Under the pieces are notes generated by a model. That model made no database searches. It was not told the DNA's origin and saw only the letters and a program-made list of their open reading frames with translations. This document shows, one piece after another, positions 8,824-18,273 of a stretch of DNA of 64,000 bases. The translations under genes were made by a program, and so were the position numbers. The first letter of the stretch is position 1; every line of letters begins with the position of its first letter. Origin of the DNA: Candidatus Kapaibacterium sp. (GTDB taxonomy: Bacteria > Bacteroidota > Ignavibacteria > Kapaibacteriales > NICIL-2); contig BPHK01000001.1 in assembly GCA_026003495.1 (NCBI GenBank), positions 1,004,579 through 1,068,578 of the forward strand, written 5' to 3'.

Positions 8824-10202
8824 TGCGACACGTCTGGAAGCTGCCAGACCAGCTCTTTGAACGCTGTCCCCCGATGCTCGAAGTTCACAAATTCATCGAA
8901 GGATTTGCACGCGGGGGAGAGCAGCACAACGTCACCATCTTCGGCGATCCGGTGGGCGCACGCAACAGCGTCTGCAAGTGTTCGAACCTGGTAGCACCGC
9001 ACCATCGTGCAGAAGTGATTGAAGATCACCGGCGCCTGCTCTCCAAATGCAATGACCGCGCGGCAACGCTTACGTACAGTTGCGTCGAGCATCGAATAGT
9101 CGTTACTCTCTGCTTGCCCGCCGAGCAGAAGCACAACGGGCTGCTCGAATGCTTCGAGCGCATACCAAGTTGCGTTGATGTTGGTTGCTTTCGAATCGTT
9201 GATGTATTCAACTCCTCCAATCGTGCGGACGTGTTCGAGCCGGTGCTCAACTCCTGCGAACGAGAGAATACTGTCACGAATGTTTTCGTTGGTCACCTCG
9301 AATGCGCGTGCTGCGAGCGCTGCCGCCATCGCGTTGTACACGTTGTGCACCCCGCGAACGGGAAGTTCGCTTCGATACATCAGTTTTGCCTCCACAGTGC
9401 TGCTGACTTCGACGATGCAATCGTCGCTTTGGCGCAGGTACATACCTTCGACGACAGGATGGAGACTGAACCAGCGCACATGCGACCGAGCATGCCGCGA
9501 TGCCTCTGCTGCATGAGGATCGTCGGCGCACAAAATTAGCACATCGTCGCTCGTTTGGTTTTGAAAAATCTTCCATTTGGCGCGGATATACGCCTCCATC
9601 GAGCCGTGGTAGCTTAGGTGATCTGGAGTGATGTTCAAAATCATCCCTACACGAGGATGAAACCGGTTGGTCCAGAGAAGTTGGTATGAACTTGCCTCTA
9701 CGACGTAGATACGACGTGCAGGAAGATCATGGCGATCGTTTCGGACAACATCCGACAGTGGCAATCCGATGTTGCCGCACGCGATTGCGTCATAGCCGGT
9801 GTGCGAGAGGATGTGGGCTGTCAGTGCAGTTGTCGTGGTTTTGCCGTTGGTACCGGTGATCGCAACAATTGGTGCGTGCGCATGCCAACTGGCGAATTCT
9901 AACTCGCTAACGATGGGAATGCCACGTTCGAGTGCAGCCTGGAGAATTGGAGCTGAGGGTGGCACGCCCGGCGAGGTAACGAGCACTTCCGTCTCGAGAG
10001 CACGCTCGAGAGAATGCGTTCCGAATTCTGCTTCGATCTCTGCATGGTCGAGCCACGAAAGATCGCCCAGTTGCTCTTTCGGAGTTGCATCGGTCAGGAA
10101 AACACGGTATCCACATTCGGATGCAAGACGAGCAGCAGCAATGCCACTGCGTCGTGCGCCAACAATGGTACAGCAGGGAGAGTGCGCAGGCTGTCCAGGC
10201 AT
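8820..10202 (-). CDS. murD: UDP-N-acetylmuramoylalanine--D-glutamate ligase MurD (460 aa)
   Basis: Cytoplasmic Mur ligase that adds D-Glu to UDP-MurNAc-L-Ala using ATP. The N-terminal Rossmann-like UDP-binding domain begins TIVGARRSGIAAARLA. The ATP loop AITGTNGKTTTTALT lies at about residues 113-127, the MurD motif YINDSKATNINAT near 315, and the C-terminal domain has LLLGGQAESNDY. The length is typical. It heads the minus-strand operon; a TAGTTTTG box lies 29 nt upstream of ATG 10202 and no Shine-Dalgarno is visible. The ftsW start overlaps its stop by 4 nt, the order seen in dcw clusters, but murG, murC and ftsZ are not in the visible part. Confidence 0.95.
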   Translation of the reverse strand: MPGQPAHSPCCTIVGARRSGIAAARLASECGYRVFLTDATPKEQLGDLSWLDHAEIEAEFGTHSLERALETEVLVTSPGVPPSAPILQAALERGIPIVSELEFASWHAHAPIVAITGTNGKTTTTALTAHILSHTGYDAIACGNIGLPLSDVVRNDRHDLPARRIYVVEASSYQLLWTNRFHPRVGMILNITPDHLSYHGSMEAYIRAKWKIFQNQTSDDVLILCADDPHAAEASRHARSHVRWFSLHPVVEGMYLRQSDDCIVEVSSTVEAKLMYRSELPVRGVHNVYNAMAAALAARAFEVTNENIRDSILSFAGVEHRLEHVRTIGGVEYINDSKATNINATWYALEAFEQPVVLLLGGQAESNDYSMLDATVRKRCRAVIAFGEQAPVIFNHFCTMVRCYQVRTLADAVACAHRIAEDGDVVLLSPACKSFDEFVNFEHRGTAFKELVWQLPDVSQ

Positions 10203-10231
10203 AGAAGAGGGTCATCGAAGTTGAGGGTGCG

Positions 10232-10239
10232 CAAAACTA
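10232..10239 (-). promoter_or_regulatory. Putative -7 element (TAGTTTTG) for the murD operon
   Basis: Read on the minus strand, TAGTTTTG matches the Bacteroidota TAnnTTTG box. It ends 29 nt before the murD ATG. The same octamer occurs before uvrA, the Nif3 gene and the GT2 gene at nearly the same distance. No convincing -33 TTTG is visible. Confidence 0.55.
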
Positions 10240-10273
10240 CCGGGTTGCTTAAGAGAACTGCTCGAGCTGCCGA

Positions 10274-10281
10274 TACTTTTG
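10274..10281 (+). promoter_or_regulatory. Putative -7 element (TACTTTTG) for the plus-strand TPR gene
   Basis: This matches TAnnTTTG. It lies 34 nt before ATG 10316 but only 13 nt before ATG 10295. By comparison with the other promoters in the window it favours the downstream start. It is divergent from the murD promoter, with 34 nt between the two boxes. Confidence 0.5.
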
Positions 10282-10315
10282 GCAGCGTAACGCAATGGAC
10301 AGAACTGAATACTAT

Positions 10316-11290
10316 ATGACTGCACGAAGTAGACTTCTCCAACGCTTTTTTCGCCGTGGCGAAGACGGTGCTGTCTACTTTGTCCTCGATCCTACGCGAT
10401 CGTCCCCAAGTGATAAGTGTGCACAGCTGCTTGATCGCGCAGCATATCATTGGCGGCGAGGCGACTATGCAGAAGCTGAGCAAGCGTTGCTCCAGTGCAT
10501 TCGGCTTGAACCAAGTGCTGATGGGTTCGTCGCACTGGCGCGGATCCAGCGTGCTTTGAGGCGGTCAGCTGAGGCAATCGAAAGTTATTCGCGTGCGCTC
10601 GAACTGGACCGGAAAAAGATCGCTGCCTGGACGGAACGCTGCATGCTCCGACTCGAGGCGAATCAACCCGACCAAGCGCTTGCCGATATCGCACAAGCAA
10701 TTGAATTAGCACCAGACGTCGGGCAGTTCTACTACCTACGTGCGCGATGTTTGCTCGCGCTCGGGAAAGAAGCTCAGGCGCTTGAGGATTTGATTGCTGC
10801 AGTGCAACGCGACCCAACGTGCATTGATGCTTGGCTGCTGAGCAGCCAGCTCTGGCGGCAGCGAGGGGAGTACGCGCAAGCGATCTATGCACTCAAGCAA
10901 GTGCTCACTAGTACGCCTGATGATGTCGCTGCACACATTGCCATGGCGGAGACACAGTTGGCGATCGGGCGGTTCAATGCAGCACGGCAACATATTCAGC
11001 GTGTGCTCGAGATTCGTCCTGAGCAGGGGGAGGAGCTTTTCCTCCAGCTTGGGAAATCGCTCGAAGCGCGCCATCTCTACCATCGCGCACTCGAACTCTA
11101 CGAAGAAGCGCTCCAACACTATCCGAATTCGGCTGACTTGCGGTTCCGCTGCGGCTATGTTGCGCTCAAGAGCGGTGCCTTGCACACATGCTCACGCCAA
11201 GTAGAGGAGCTTTCCGCACTCGATCCCATCCGCGCAGCAACGCTTCGGGATGTTTATGCAGCGCTCTCCCAAGCGCGACGCGAACGATAA
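10316..11290 (+). CDS. Tetratricopeptide-repeat protein (324 aa)
   Basis: There is no signal peptide, so the protein is probably cytoplasmic. After a basic N terminus (TARSRLLQRFFRRGEDGAVY), about seven TPR units follow from residue ~45 onward, such as AYHWRRGDYAEAEQALLQCI and IYALKQVLTSTPDDVAAHIA. ATG 10316 is chosen over ATG 10295 because the TAnnTTTG box at 10274-10281 would leave the upstream ATG almost leaderless. The C terminus converges on and overlaps the MATE-like gene by 37 nt. It probably mediates protein-protein contacts; the partner is unknown. Confidence 0.8.
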   Translation: MTARSRLLQRFFRRGEDGAVYFVLDPTRSSPSDKCAQLLDRAAYHWRRGDYAEAEQALLQCIRLEPSADGFVALARIQRALRRSAEAIESYSRALELDRKKIAAWTERCMLRLEANQPDQALADIAQAIELAPDVGQFYYLRARCLLALGKEAQALEDLIAAVQRDPTCIDAWLLSSQLWRQRGEYAQAIYALKQVLTSTPDDVAAHIAMAETQLAIGRFNAARQHIQRVLEIRPEQGEELFLQLGKSLEARHLYHRALELYEEALQHYPNSADLRFRCGYVALKSGALHTCSRQVEELSALDPIRAATLRDVYAALSQARRER

Positions 11291-12591
11291 CGGCTGCCGA
11301 GAGCAAGGAGGTAGAACGATGCAAGAATTTTCCCCGCCGTGATCGCAATGCTCACAGCGTAGATGCCAACAAGCTGTGTTCCGATTGCTGCGAGCAATGC
11401 AAGCACGGCGATGGTACCTCCTGCTTCAATCACTGTCGAGTAGGTCACTGCGTCCGTCCGATGCATTGCGATCAATCGTGCGCGCTCGATCGAGTACACG
11501 GCATTTGCCATTGGCAATGGTAGCAGAAGTGCTGTTGCAGTGACTGCCAGTGGGATGAGCCACCGATCGAGCTGATATGGAAAGGTCCCGTAGACAAACG
11601 CTGAGAATGGAGAGACCACGATGCAGCTGAGCGCGATCGTCGAGATCAGCGCGATTCCATAGCCAACTTGCGCAACCCGCCGATTCTCGATGCCTACACG
11701 CCCAAAGAAGGCGATCGCCACCTCTTGATAGGCAAAGCTTGGGCTACGGAACTGGAAGACAAAGCCATCGACAACAGGAAAGACAGCCAGCGACGCTACA
11801 GCCTCAGGAAAACGTGCCATGAAAGCAGTTAGCACCGGCCCCATGCCCATCGTAATGACGGACGTCAGCCCCAGTGGGGCGTATAGCGCATTCAAGCGGC
11901 GGAACGTGAGCGTATCATCATCAACAACGCGTTGTTTGATGCGCTGCACCGCGGGGCGAGCCATCAGCCAGGTCGCGAGCATCTCGATCGTGACGGCTGC
12001 GCTCAGCAACATGGCGCCGATAGTCGCTCCATTCGGTGTTGAATGCCACCAGAGCAGCACAGCGCTACTGCCGAGGAGAATGGTACTAAGCCGGAACATA
12101 GTTCCGAATGCAGTTGCTCTGCTCATCTGGGCAGCAATGAGAATCCCTTGGTAGAAGCGACGTATGCCGATTGCTCCTGGCCAGAGCACTAAGGCAGCAA
12201 TGCATGGATAGACGCGTTGGGAGATTTCCCCTGGGAGAGCAAGCACAGTTGTGCTGAGCCAGCGATAGAGCGACGGCAGCAGCAGTGCTGCCATTACGAG
12301 AGTAACCCCCAACGAAAGTGCAAACGCAAGCTTCCGCACGATGTAGTAACTATGAGCGCTTTTGACGTACGCGGTGCTGGCACTCAAGAGCATGATAATT
12401 GGCGATTCGACGATAAACGCAATGCCGATTGCGACACCGAATGCAGCAAGCTCGACAGCGGCTCCCGGCAGTCGGGAAAGGACGCTCTGAATGATGAGCC
12501 CTTCGGCGGCCATCATTGCCCACGTTGCTGCCAGTGGAAACCACTGTGCGAGAATCAAGCGAGTGCGAAGCGCCGAATCGCTTGTGCTCAA
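11254..12591 (-). CDS. MATE/flippase-superfamily multi-pass transporter (445 aa)
   Basis: About twelve predicted membrane segments span nearly the full length, beginning LILAQWFPLAATWAMMAAEG. This fits the MOP superfamily (MATE drug/Na+ antiporters, polysaccharide flippases, and the related ANKH-type proteins). No single motif decides between these. MATE members export organic cations; other members flip lipid-linked glycans. It is the third gene of the operon with the SBBP and OmpA genes, overlapping the OmpA stop by 4 nt. Its 3' end overlaps the convergent TPR gene by 37 nt. This is a second MOP-type transporter besides the one at the left edge; the two are not obviously recent duplicates. 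Confidence 0.72.
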   Translation of the reverse strand: MSTSDSALRTRLILAQWFPLAATWAMMAAEGLIIQSVLSRLPGAAVELAAFGVAIGIAFIVESPIIMLLSASTAYVKSAHSYYIVRKLAFALSLGVTLVMAALLLPSLYRWLSTTVLALPGEISQRVYPCIAALVLWPGAIGIRRFYQGILIAAQMSRATAFGTMFRLSTILLGSSAVLLWWHSTPNGATIGAMLLSAAVTIEMLATWLMARPAVQRIKQRVVDDDTLTFRRLNALYAPLGLTSVITMGMGPVLTAFMARFPEAVASLAVFPVVDGFVFQFRSPSFAYQEVAIAFFGRVGIENRRVAQVGYGIALISTIALSCIVVSPFSAFVYGTFPYQLDRWLIPLAVTATALLLPLPMANAVYSIERARLIAMHRTDAVTYSTVIEAGGTIAVLALLAAIGTQLVGIYAVSIAITAGKILASFYLLALGSRYRSRRAWESAA

Positions 12592-14558
12592 TGTTCCAGT
12601 TCGATTTCGATTGTGCGACTGTAGAAGCGACCTTCGGGAAGGGAGTTGTCGTAGAGGAGCTCGTTGCTCCCGACAGCAGTGATAGTCGCCCTCCCTAAAA
12701 CACCCAGTGTGCGTGCGAGAGTGCTAGCGCGTCGCTCTGCTAAGCGCAGGTTATGCTGCCGATCGCCCATTCGATCGGTAAAGCCGGTGATGGTGATGTG
12801 CGTCGAGGGTGTGATGTGGCTGCGGAGTGCATTAATCAACCCCTGCTGGGAGGAAGGAATCGTTGCATCATCGAAGTCGAAGAGAATTAGGCTAAAGCGC
12901 TCGTATCGGCTCTGGACTGTATCTGCGCGTGGGACGATTGCTACTTGCCGTGTAATGCTGCGCTCAGGAGGAACGGCGTATGCGCAGTGAGCGCTCAGCT
13001 CAATGTCCACTATCCCTGCTGGGAACATGTGCCATTGATCAGGCAAGAGGATGCGCGGTGGGGGTGCAGCGGTGCCTGAACGCATCAGGATGAGTGAATC
13101 GCCATACCGGACGTGTAGATCCCACCGTGCTGGAATGGGCGAAACCATTAGTCGGAGGGCAACCTTTCGCGGGTCAACGTTCCATTGGGTTTCAGTTCCC
13201 ACCACTGGATCAGTGATTGCTGGATCGGTGCTCGAGATTTCTACGCGTGCATTCTCGGCGTTCCCATCAGGGTGGCCAACCATCGAAGGATGTGCGGGAA
13301 GGTTGCGGGCACTGATCCGGATCCGTGCCGTATCTATGCCCCAGACTGTGTGAAGGTACGTTCGGATGCCGGCAGCACGCAGCCATGCAAGGTCGAGCCG
13401 ATTGCTCTCCGTGCCAACCCCCATGGTGCACCCTGTAAGCAGGAGCTGAGCAGATGGGCGCTTGCGCATCCGTGAACCAATGATGTTCAGCAGATGGTAA
13501 TATGCCTCGAGCGTCGAGTACGACGCAAGTTCTGATTCATCGAACTGCACTCGTTCCTCTGGACGAAGGCGAATGTACCGTTGTGGGATCTCGGCACTTC
13601 CTTCCTCGAAGAACACGTAGGGAAGTAGCGGGCGAATATGCCGTCGCTGCCGAATGTGGACGCGTATGGTATCAATGCGACGCTCGCGATCAGCTGTATC
13701 CAGCCCGATGGCGTGCACATCCACTACGAGTGCAGGAAGATCGAGCGTTGGAGCGTGGAGCGGAGATTCCGGTTCTGCTGGCGGCTCTTGTGGCGGAGGT
13801 GGGGAAGACTCAGTGCGGTCAGGAAGCGCGAAGAGCATACTCAGCCCAGCGTGGAGAGAAAACATCTGCCAGGGAAATGCAGCCATAGTGCTTCCGATCG
13901 GCAAGCGCACGCTCAGCTCAGGACGAAGCTGAAAGGAGCGTTCAGCACCGTGACTCCAACCTGCCGTAATCATCACCGCTGGATCGAGCGCTGCCACGCC
14001 GCTGAGAATGCCGCTACTGCGATTGCGCTCGCGAGTACCTGTTTCGCGGAAGCGTCCCCGGTCAGCTGGCTCGACCAAATACTCACCCTGTTCGAAATGC
14101 GATCGCAATGGAAACGAGATCGAAAGGCTGGGTTCGAGAAAGATGGTAGGATGTACCCAAAGTGCTGCGCCCACTTGCACCGCGATCGCAGAAAACTCGA
14201 CCGCTGCACGGTGCTCGATTGTCGCATGTGCAGTCGAGCTATCGAGAGCGATTGGTTGTTGCTCGCCAGTACGAAAGGTTGCGTTCCGTTGCTCGTATGC
14301 AAGCCGAAACGTTGGCACCCCACGACAAAATTCTCCAGGAAGCTCAAATGACCACTTGGGAAGCGATGCAATCGCACCGAAGCCGATGCCACGCCCGATC
14401 GCTGATGAAAAGCCCGGCGAACAGCTGAACGTGCCTGGGAGTGCCTGAAAGCTCGTTTGTTGAAGATCGAACCCTCCATGCGCAAAGCCCCCCAACTGCA
14501 ACGGTTGCGCACTTGATGCGCTAAGGCACAGGAGCAGAAGCAGCGATGGACGCATCAT
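12588..14558 (-). CDS. OmpA-family outer-membrane/peptidoglycan-associated protein (656 aa)
   Basis: A signal peptide (MMRPSLLLLLCLSASSA) is followed by a barrel-like region to about residue 250 and a Pro-rich linker (PPPPQEPPAEPESPL). Two C-terminal regions resemble OmpA domains. The first is near residues 320-450 (PYVFFEEGSAEIPQRY, LLLTGCTMGVGTESNRLDLA). The second, near 550-650, is the clearer (LILFDFDDATIPSSQQGL, ITGFTDRMGDRQHNLRLAERRA). OmpA C domains bind diaminopimelate of peptidoglycan and tether the outer membrane. Two such domains in one chain are uncommon. The start overlaps the SBBP gene stop by 4 nt. In T9SS organisms OmpA-type proteins (PorE/PG1058-like) can belong to the secretion machine, but that is not shown here. 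Confidence 0.8.
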   Translation of the reverse strand: MMRPSLLLLLCLSASSAQPLQLGGFAHGGFDLQQTSFQALPGTFSCSPGFSSAIGRGIGFGAIASLPKWSFELPGEFCRGVPTFRLAYEQRNATFRTGEQQPIALDSSTAHATIEHRAAVEFSAIAVQVGAALWVHPTIFLEPSLSISFPLRSHFEQGEYLVEPADRGRFRETGTRERNRSSGILSGVAALDPAVMITAGWSHGAERSFQLRPELSVRLPIGSTMAAFPWQMFSLHAGLSMLFALPDRTESSPPPPQEPPAEPESPLHAPTLDLPALVVDVHAIGLDTADRERRIDTIRVHIRQRRHIRPLLPYVFFEEGSAEIPQRYIRLRPEERVQFDESELASYSTLEAYYHLLNIIGSRMRKRPSAQLLLTGCTMGVGTESNRLDLAWLRAAGIRTYLHTVWGIDTARIRISARNLPAHPSMVGHPDGNAENARVEISSTDPAITDPVVGTETQWNVDPRKVALRLMVSPIPARWDLHVRYGDSLILMRSGTAAPPPRILLPDQWHMFPAGIVDIELSAHCAYAVPPERSITRQVAIVPRADTVQSRYERFSLILFDFDDATIPSSQQGLINALRSHITPSTHITITGFTDRMGDRQHNLRLAERRASTLARTLGVLGRATITAVGSNELLYDNSLPEGRFYSRTIEIELEH

Positions 14559-17500
14559 CGCACAATCACCAGTGGCGAAGTTGCAACCAGGGTTGCAGAC
14601 TCAAACGCAAGTTCATAGCGGCCAGGCGGCATCCTATCCACTGCAAGGGCGAATGCGTAGGTACCTGCCCGCAAGAATTGCTCGCCGAGTGGCCAACGCC
14701 GACCATCGGTTGCAGTGAGCACGAGACGGTGGGGAGCATCTTCGATCGCGGTAGCGATCACGGTGATGGCATCAGCGCCTGGCTGTGGCACGATCGCTCG
14801 AATACCGAATGCGCCAGTATCCTCGAACAATCGCGTACCACCGCTGGTGCAGAGCCCCTCGAGTGTGACAACCCCATCGCTCCACGTCGTTGTCACCGTC
14901 GGCGCATTCCATGTTGCACGCAGGATACTTATCGTCGCGTATTCAGCGTTTCCCCACAGCGCAAGGAATTCGAGCGTGGCGAGCGTATCGCTTGCAGCGA
15001 CGGTGAGTGCAAGAGTCACTGTTGCAGTGCCATCTAGTTGGTAGAAGCGCTCTACAACCGGAGCCGACGATTCGAGCATGGAGAGGACCGATGCGTTATA
15101 GCGCAACTGAAGCATTAGCCGGGATGCGCCAACTCGTGCCAACTGTTGGGTTGTGCTCAGCAGAAGCGGAATTCGAACACGCCCGCCGATTGCAGCACGT
15201 GCTGACCCGATGGTCAAATGCACCTGCGCAGTCAGCGAAATGTCCACTGGCGGTGATGTTCCGCTGCACCCGGCAGAATCTACAATGACAGTGTACGAGC
15301 CGATCCGTGGCGGTTCCAGAAAACGGTCCGTAGCACCTGGAATCGGTGTTCCATCGAGCAACCACTGATAGCTGTCGTAGGCTGCAGTAGTACCCAGGAG
15401 GGTTCCGTCATAGGAAATCAGCGGCTGTGGATGGGGACGCACGGCGATTTCGACAGTGTCACTATAGCCGATGCAGCCCCCTGGGAGCTCGATAGCAGCG
15501 AAATACCGTCCACTGGTTCGCACCACGATCTGAGGTGAACGCTCGCCTGTGTTCCACCGGGTAGCTCCGAACGATGCAGGAAGCTCAAGAACCGTAGAGT
15601 CGCCCTTGCAGAAGCTACGGTCCCCATGAACAGTCAAGGGCACGCGGGAGACGGGGAACACGAGCACAGTAAACGTCCGCTCGGCGTTGCAGCCATTGGC
15701 ATCGGTGATGCGGAGTGTGTACGTTGTCGTACGATCTGGATGGACGGTTGGGTTGGGTGCACTCGGATCACTCGGTGGAGGCGTGCCTGTCCACTCGTAG
15801 CGATATGGCGCTGCACCGGATATCGGGATCGAGTCAAGCTGGACAGGGTCACCCAAGCATGTTGCAAAGGAACGTTCGCCAATCTGGGGTGGGGCGTGGA
15901 TTCGCACAACGACCGTATCAGTCACTGCAGGGCAGCGCGCAGTATTCGTGACGCGGCAAACAAAACGGTACGTTCCCGCCTCGAGTGTCGGAGGAGTCAT
16001 GTACGTTTGGTTTGTTGCGTCGGGTATCGGCTGGCCATCGCGTTCCCATTGGTAGGAGTCGTACTGGACGCTGGAGCCACGATTGACCACGTGAAGGGTG
16101 CGGCTTTCGCCCTGACAGAACTCCGGCGCAGCCGAAACGAGTGCACTGGGGATGGCGATGTTGCAGAACTTGAGCAATACGCCATCATCGGTACCAGGCA
16201 GATTGCCGAGCCGGGGCTGTGCACTGGTACCAATGATAGGGAAGTCAGCACTGCTGCTATGGCCGACGACGATGAAATTTGTGTTGCCATCAATTGCAAT
16301 GTCGGTTGCTCGATCGAGAAAACTGCCACCGGCATACGTTGCCCACTGCGGCGTCCCATCGGGCGCAAGTTTGGCGATGAACATATCGCCACCGCCGCCG
16401 TTGTAGCTCGGCTGCTGTGCGGCAATCGTGGAATAATCACCGAGTGTACGGCCGACGACGATGATGTTGTTGTCCGGATCAACAGCCAGGGCAGTGAGCT
16501 CATCGTAGCTGGATCCGCCGTGGTAGTGTACCCACTGCGCGTTGCCTGTCTGAGGGTCGAAAACTGCAAGGAAGCCATCTCCGTTACCGCCGAGCGTTCG
16601 TTTCCCCGCGCCGCGATACCACATATCGGTGCTGCTCGTTGTGCCGCCGAGGATGAGTCGTCGGTCGAAGGAGGAATCGAGAGAAATCGAGCTGCAATAA
16701 TCCTCGCCGTTGCCGCCAATGAGTGTGCTCCACTGCAGCCCTCCCAGTCCATCGAGTTTGAACAGAAAACCGTCGTTGGCAGCGGTTTTGATGGATTGGT
16801 AGATGCCAGTGCCGGCAGTAGGGAAATCCGAGCTTTGCGAGTATCCACAGACATAGACACTTCCTGCTCGATCGCAGACTGCTCCAGTTGCTACTTCTGA
16901 AGCAGAGCCTCCGATGAAGTACACCCACAGCGGTGATCGTTCCGGCGAAAGTTTGAGCACGAAGACGTCCTGCGATGCAGTACGCTTCGGGGATACAATC
17001 GTTGGTCGCGGCACAGATGCAGGGAAATCATCCGACGAGGTATGGCCAACAAGGTAGGCGTTACCTTGACGATCGGTCGCGAGAGCGAAGACGTCTTCGT
17101 TATCGTTCCCGCCGCAGTAGGATGCCCACAGGAGTTGTCCACTTTGAGAGAGCTGTGCAAGGAAAAGATCGTAGCCGCTCGGCATACTCGATGCTTTTCT
17201 GCGTTGAAATGCACCTGAGGTAAGCGGCAGATCGTCGCTCTGTGTGCATCCAGCGACGAGAACTGAGCCCGTGCGATCTACTGCGAGGTCGCAGTGATCG
17301 AGGTTGTGGATCTCGCGACGTGTGCCGCCATAGTAGGTGGCCCAAAGGAGCGTCCCATCGGCACGGTACTTTGCGATGATAGCGTCGTAATCACCCCGCA
17401 GCGAGGTGGAGAAACCAAACTTTGTTGGGAAATCAACGGACTGTGTGCGCCCGATAACGAGGATATTTCGTTCAGCATCCGTTTGAACGTGCGCCCATTG

Positions 17501-18205
17501 GTCTTGAGCAGAGCCGCCTGCGTAGCTCGACCATTCAATTTCCGGATCAACTGTCACCGGTGCGGAAGCATCAGCATCCTCGATGGCAAATCGGAGGATG
17601 TTGCGCTCGAGGACATAGGCGGTTTTCACCGGAATCGCAGAAGTCCGAAAGCTGATCGGTGCACCTTCGATGATGTCTCCAAAGCGAGTTCGAAACGATA
17701 GTCTCCCATCTGGTAACACGCGTGCCATTGCGCCACGAATGGAGAGGGTCAACCCACGAGTGTGGCGTGTTGTGGCTGCGCGGTAGTCGCATTTGATCGT
17801 GCCATTCGGTTGGATGGAAAACGCAGCTGTAACTCCAGGGGCGATGCTATCGAGCATTACCTGCCGATAGGCGGGAATCCCTTCGATACGCGTGGTACCA
17901 TGGTAGATGTGGAAGGTTGTTGGCAGAAGAGCATTCGGCCGAAACTGTGTCTGCTGGCTACTGATTGCTTGCAATTCAACACGGTGGGCTTGGATGCGTT
18001 CGGTGCCGGGCTGGGTGTTGTACCACACATAACCATAGCCGTGCTCGGTGATGTAGAATAAACCGTTTGGCAGGATAGCGTAGTAGCGAACTGGTGGAGG
18101 GAGCTGCCCGCGATTTTCAATGAACCCCTGCACGCCTGGCATAGCGATTGCCTGTGTGAACAGGAGTACACTTAGCAAGCAGGTAAGCAGTCGCAGAAGT
18201 CTCAT
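14555..18205 (-). CDS. Giant secreted SBBP-repeat beta-propeller protein with T9SS sorting domain (1216 aa)
   Basis: The start is ATG 18205, giving a signal peptide (RLLRLLTCLLSVLLFTQAIA). The GTG at 18232 would lie within the promoter box. The N-terminal ~200 residues begin GFIENRGQLPPPVRYYA, typical of proteins carrying SBBP repeats. SBBP propeller units then recur (WATYYGGTRREIHNLDHCDL, VAGCTQSDDLPLTSGAFQRR, WSTLIGGNGEDYCSSISLDS) to about residue 660. Ig/PKD-like modules, a cohesin-like module (RVRIPLLLSTTQQLARVG) and a C-terminal T9SS type-A sorting domain (IVPQPGADAITVIA to RYELAFES) complete it. Such proteins are exported and anchored at the cell surface; the specific role is unknown. 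It leads the operon with the OmpA and MATE-like genes. Confidence 0.85.
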   Translation of the reverse strand: MRLLRLLTCLLSVLLFTQAIAMPGVQGFIENRGQLPPPVRYYAILPNGLFYITEHGYGYVWYNTQPGTERIQAHRVELQAISSQQTQFRPNALLPTTFHIYHGTTRIEGIPAYRQVMLDSIAPGVTAAFSIQPNGTIKCDYRAATTRHTRGLTLSIRGAMARVLPDGRLSFRTRFGDIIEGAPISFRTSAIPVKTAYVLERNILRFAIEDADASAPVTVDPEIEWSSYAGGSAQDQWAHVQTDAERNILVIGRTQSVDFPTKFGFSTSLRGDYDAIIAKYRADGTLLWATYYGGTRREIHNLDHCDLAVDRTGSVLVAGCTQSDDLPLTSGAFQRRKASSMPSGYDLFLAQLSQSGQLLWASYCGGNDNEDVFALATDRQGNAYLVGHTSSDDFPASVPRPTIVSPKRTASQDVFVLKLSPERSPLWVYFIGGSASEVATGAVCDRAGSVYVCGYSQSSDFPTAGTGIYQSIKTAANDGFLFKLDGLGGLQWSTLIGGNGEDYCSSISLDSSFDRRLILGGTTSSTDMWYRGAGKRTLGGNGDGFLAVFDPQTGNAQWVHYHGGSSYDELTALAVDPDNNIIVVGRTLGDYSTIAAQQPSYNGGGGDMFIAKLAPDGTPQWATYAGGSFLDRATDIAIDGNTNFIVVGHSSSADFPIIGTSAQPRLGNLPGTDDGVLLKFCNIAIPSALVSAAPEFCQGESRTLHVVNRGSSVQYDSYQWERDGQPIPDATNQTYMTPPTLEAGTYRFVCRVTNTARCPAVTDTVVVRIHAPPQIGERSFATCLGDPVQLDSIPISGAAPYRYEWTGTPPPSDPSAPNPTVHPDRTTTYTLRITDANGCNAERTFTVLVFPVSRVPLTVHGDRSFCKGDSTVLELPASFGATRWNTGERSPQIVVRTSGRYFAAIELPGGCIGYSDTVEIAVRPHPQPLISYDGTLLGTTAAYDSYQWLLDGTPIPGATDRFLEPPRIGSYTVIVDSAGCSGTSPPVDISLTAQVHLTIGSARAAIGGRVRIPLLLSTTQQLARVGASRLMLQLRYNASVLSMLESSAPVVERFYQLDGTATVTLALTVAASDTLATLEFLALWGNAEYATISILRATWNAPTVTTTWSDGVVTLEGLCTSGGTRLFEDTGAFGIRAIVPQPGADAITVIATAIEDAPHRLVLTATDGRRWPLGEQFLRAGTYAFALAVDRMPPGRYELAFESATLVATSPLVIVR

Positions 18206-18231
18206 CCATGCGTAGATGAATCGTTCCTGCA

Positions 18232-18239
18232 CAAAAATA
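18232..18239 (-). promoter_or_regulatory. Putative -7 element (TATTTTTG) for the SBBP/OmpA operon
   Basis: The minus-strand TATTTTTG ends 26 nt before ATG 18205. It supports that ATG over the GTG at 18232. The trmD-queC operon ends just upstream at 18274. Confidence 0.55.
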
Positions 18240-18273
18240 TTGCCGTTGATTGTCCAGCATATGGTGGGTGGAA

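Noticed and set aside
15626-16900. 424-codon plus-strand open frame inside the SBBP gene
   Set aside because: Low-complexity Cys/Ala/Arg-rich translation; the minus strand shows the SBBP repeats.
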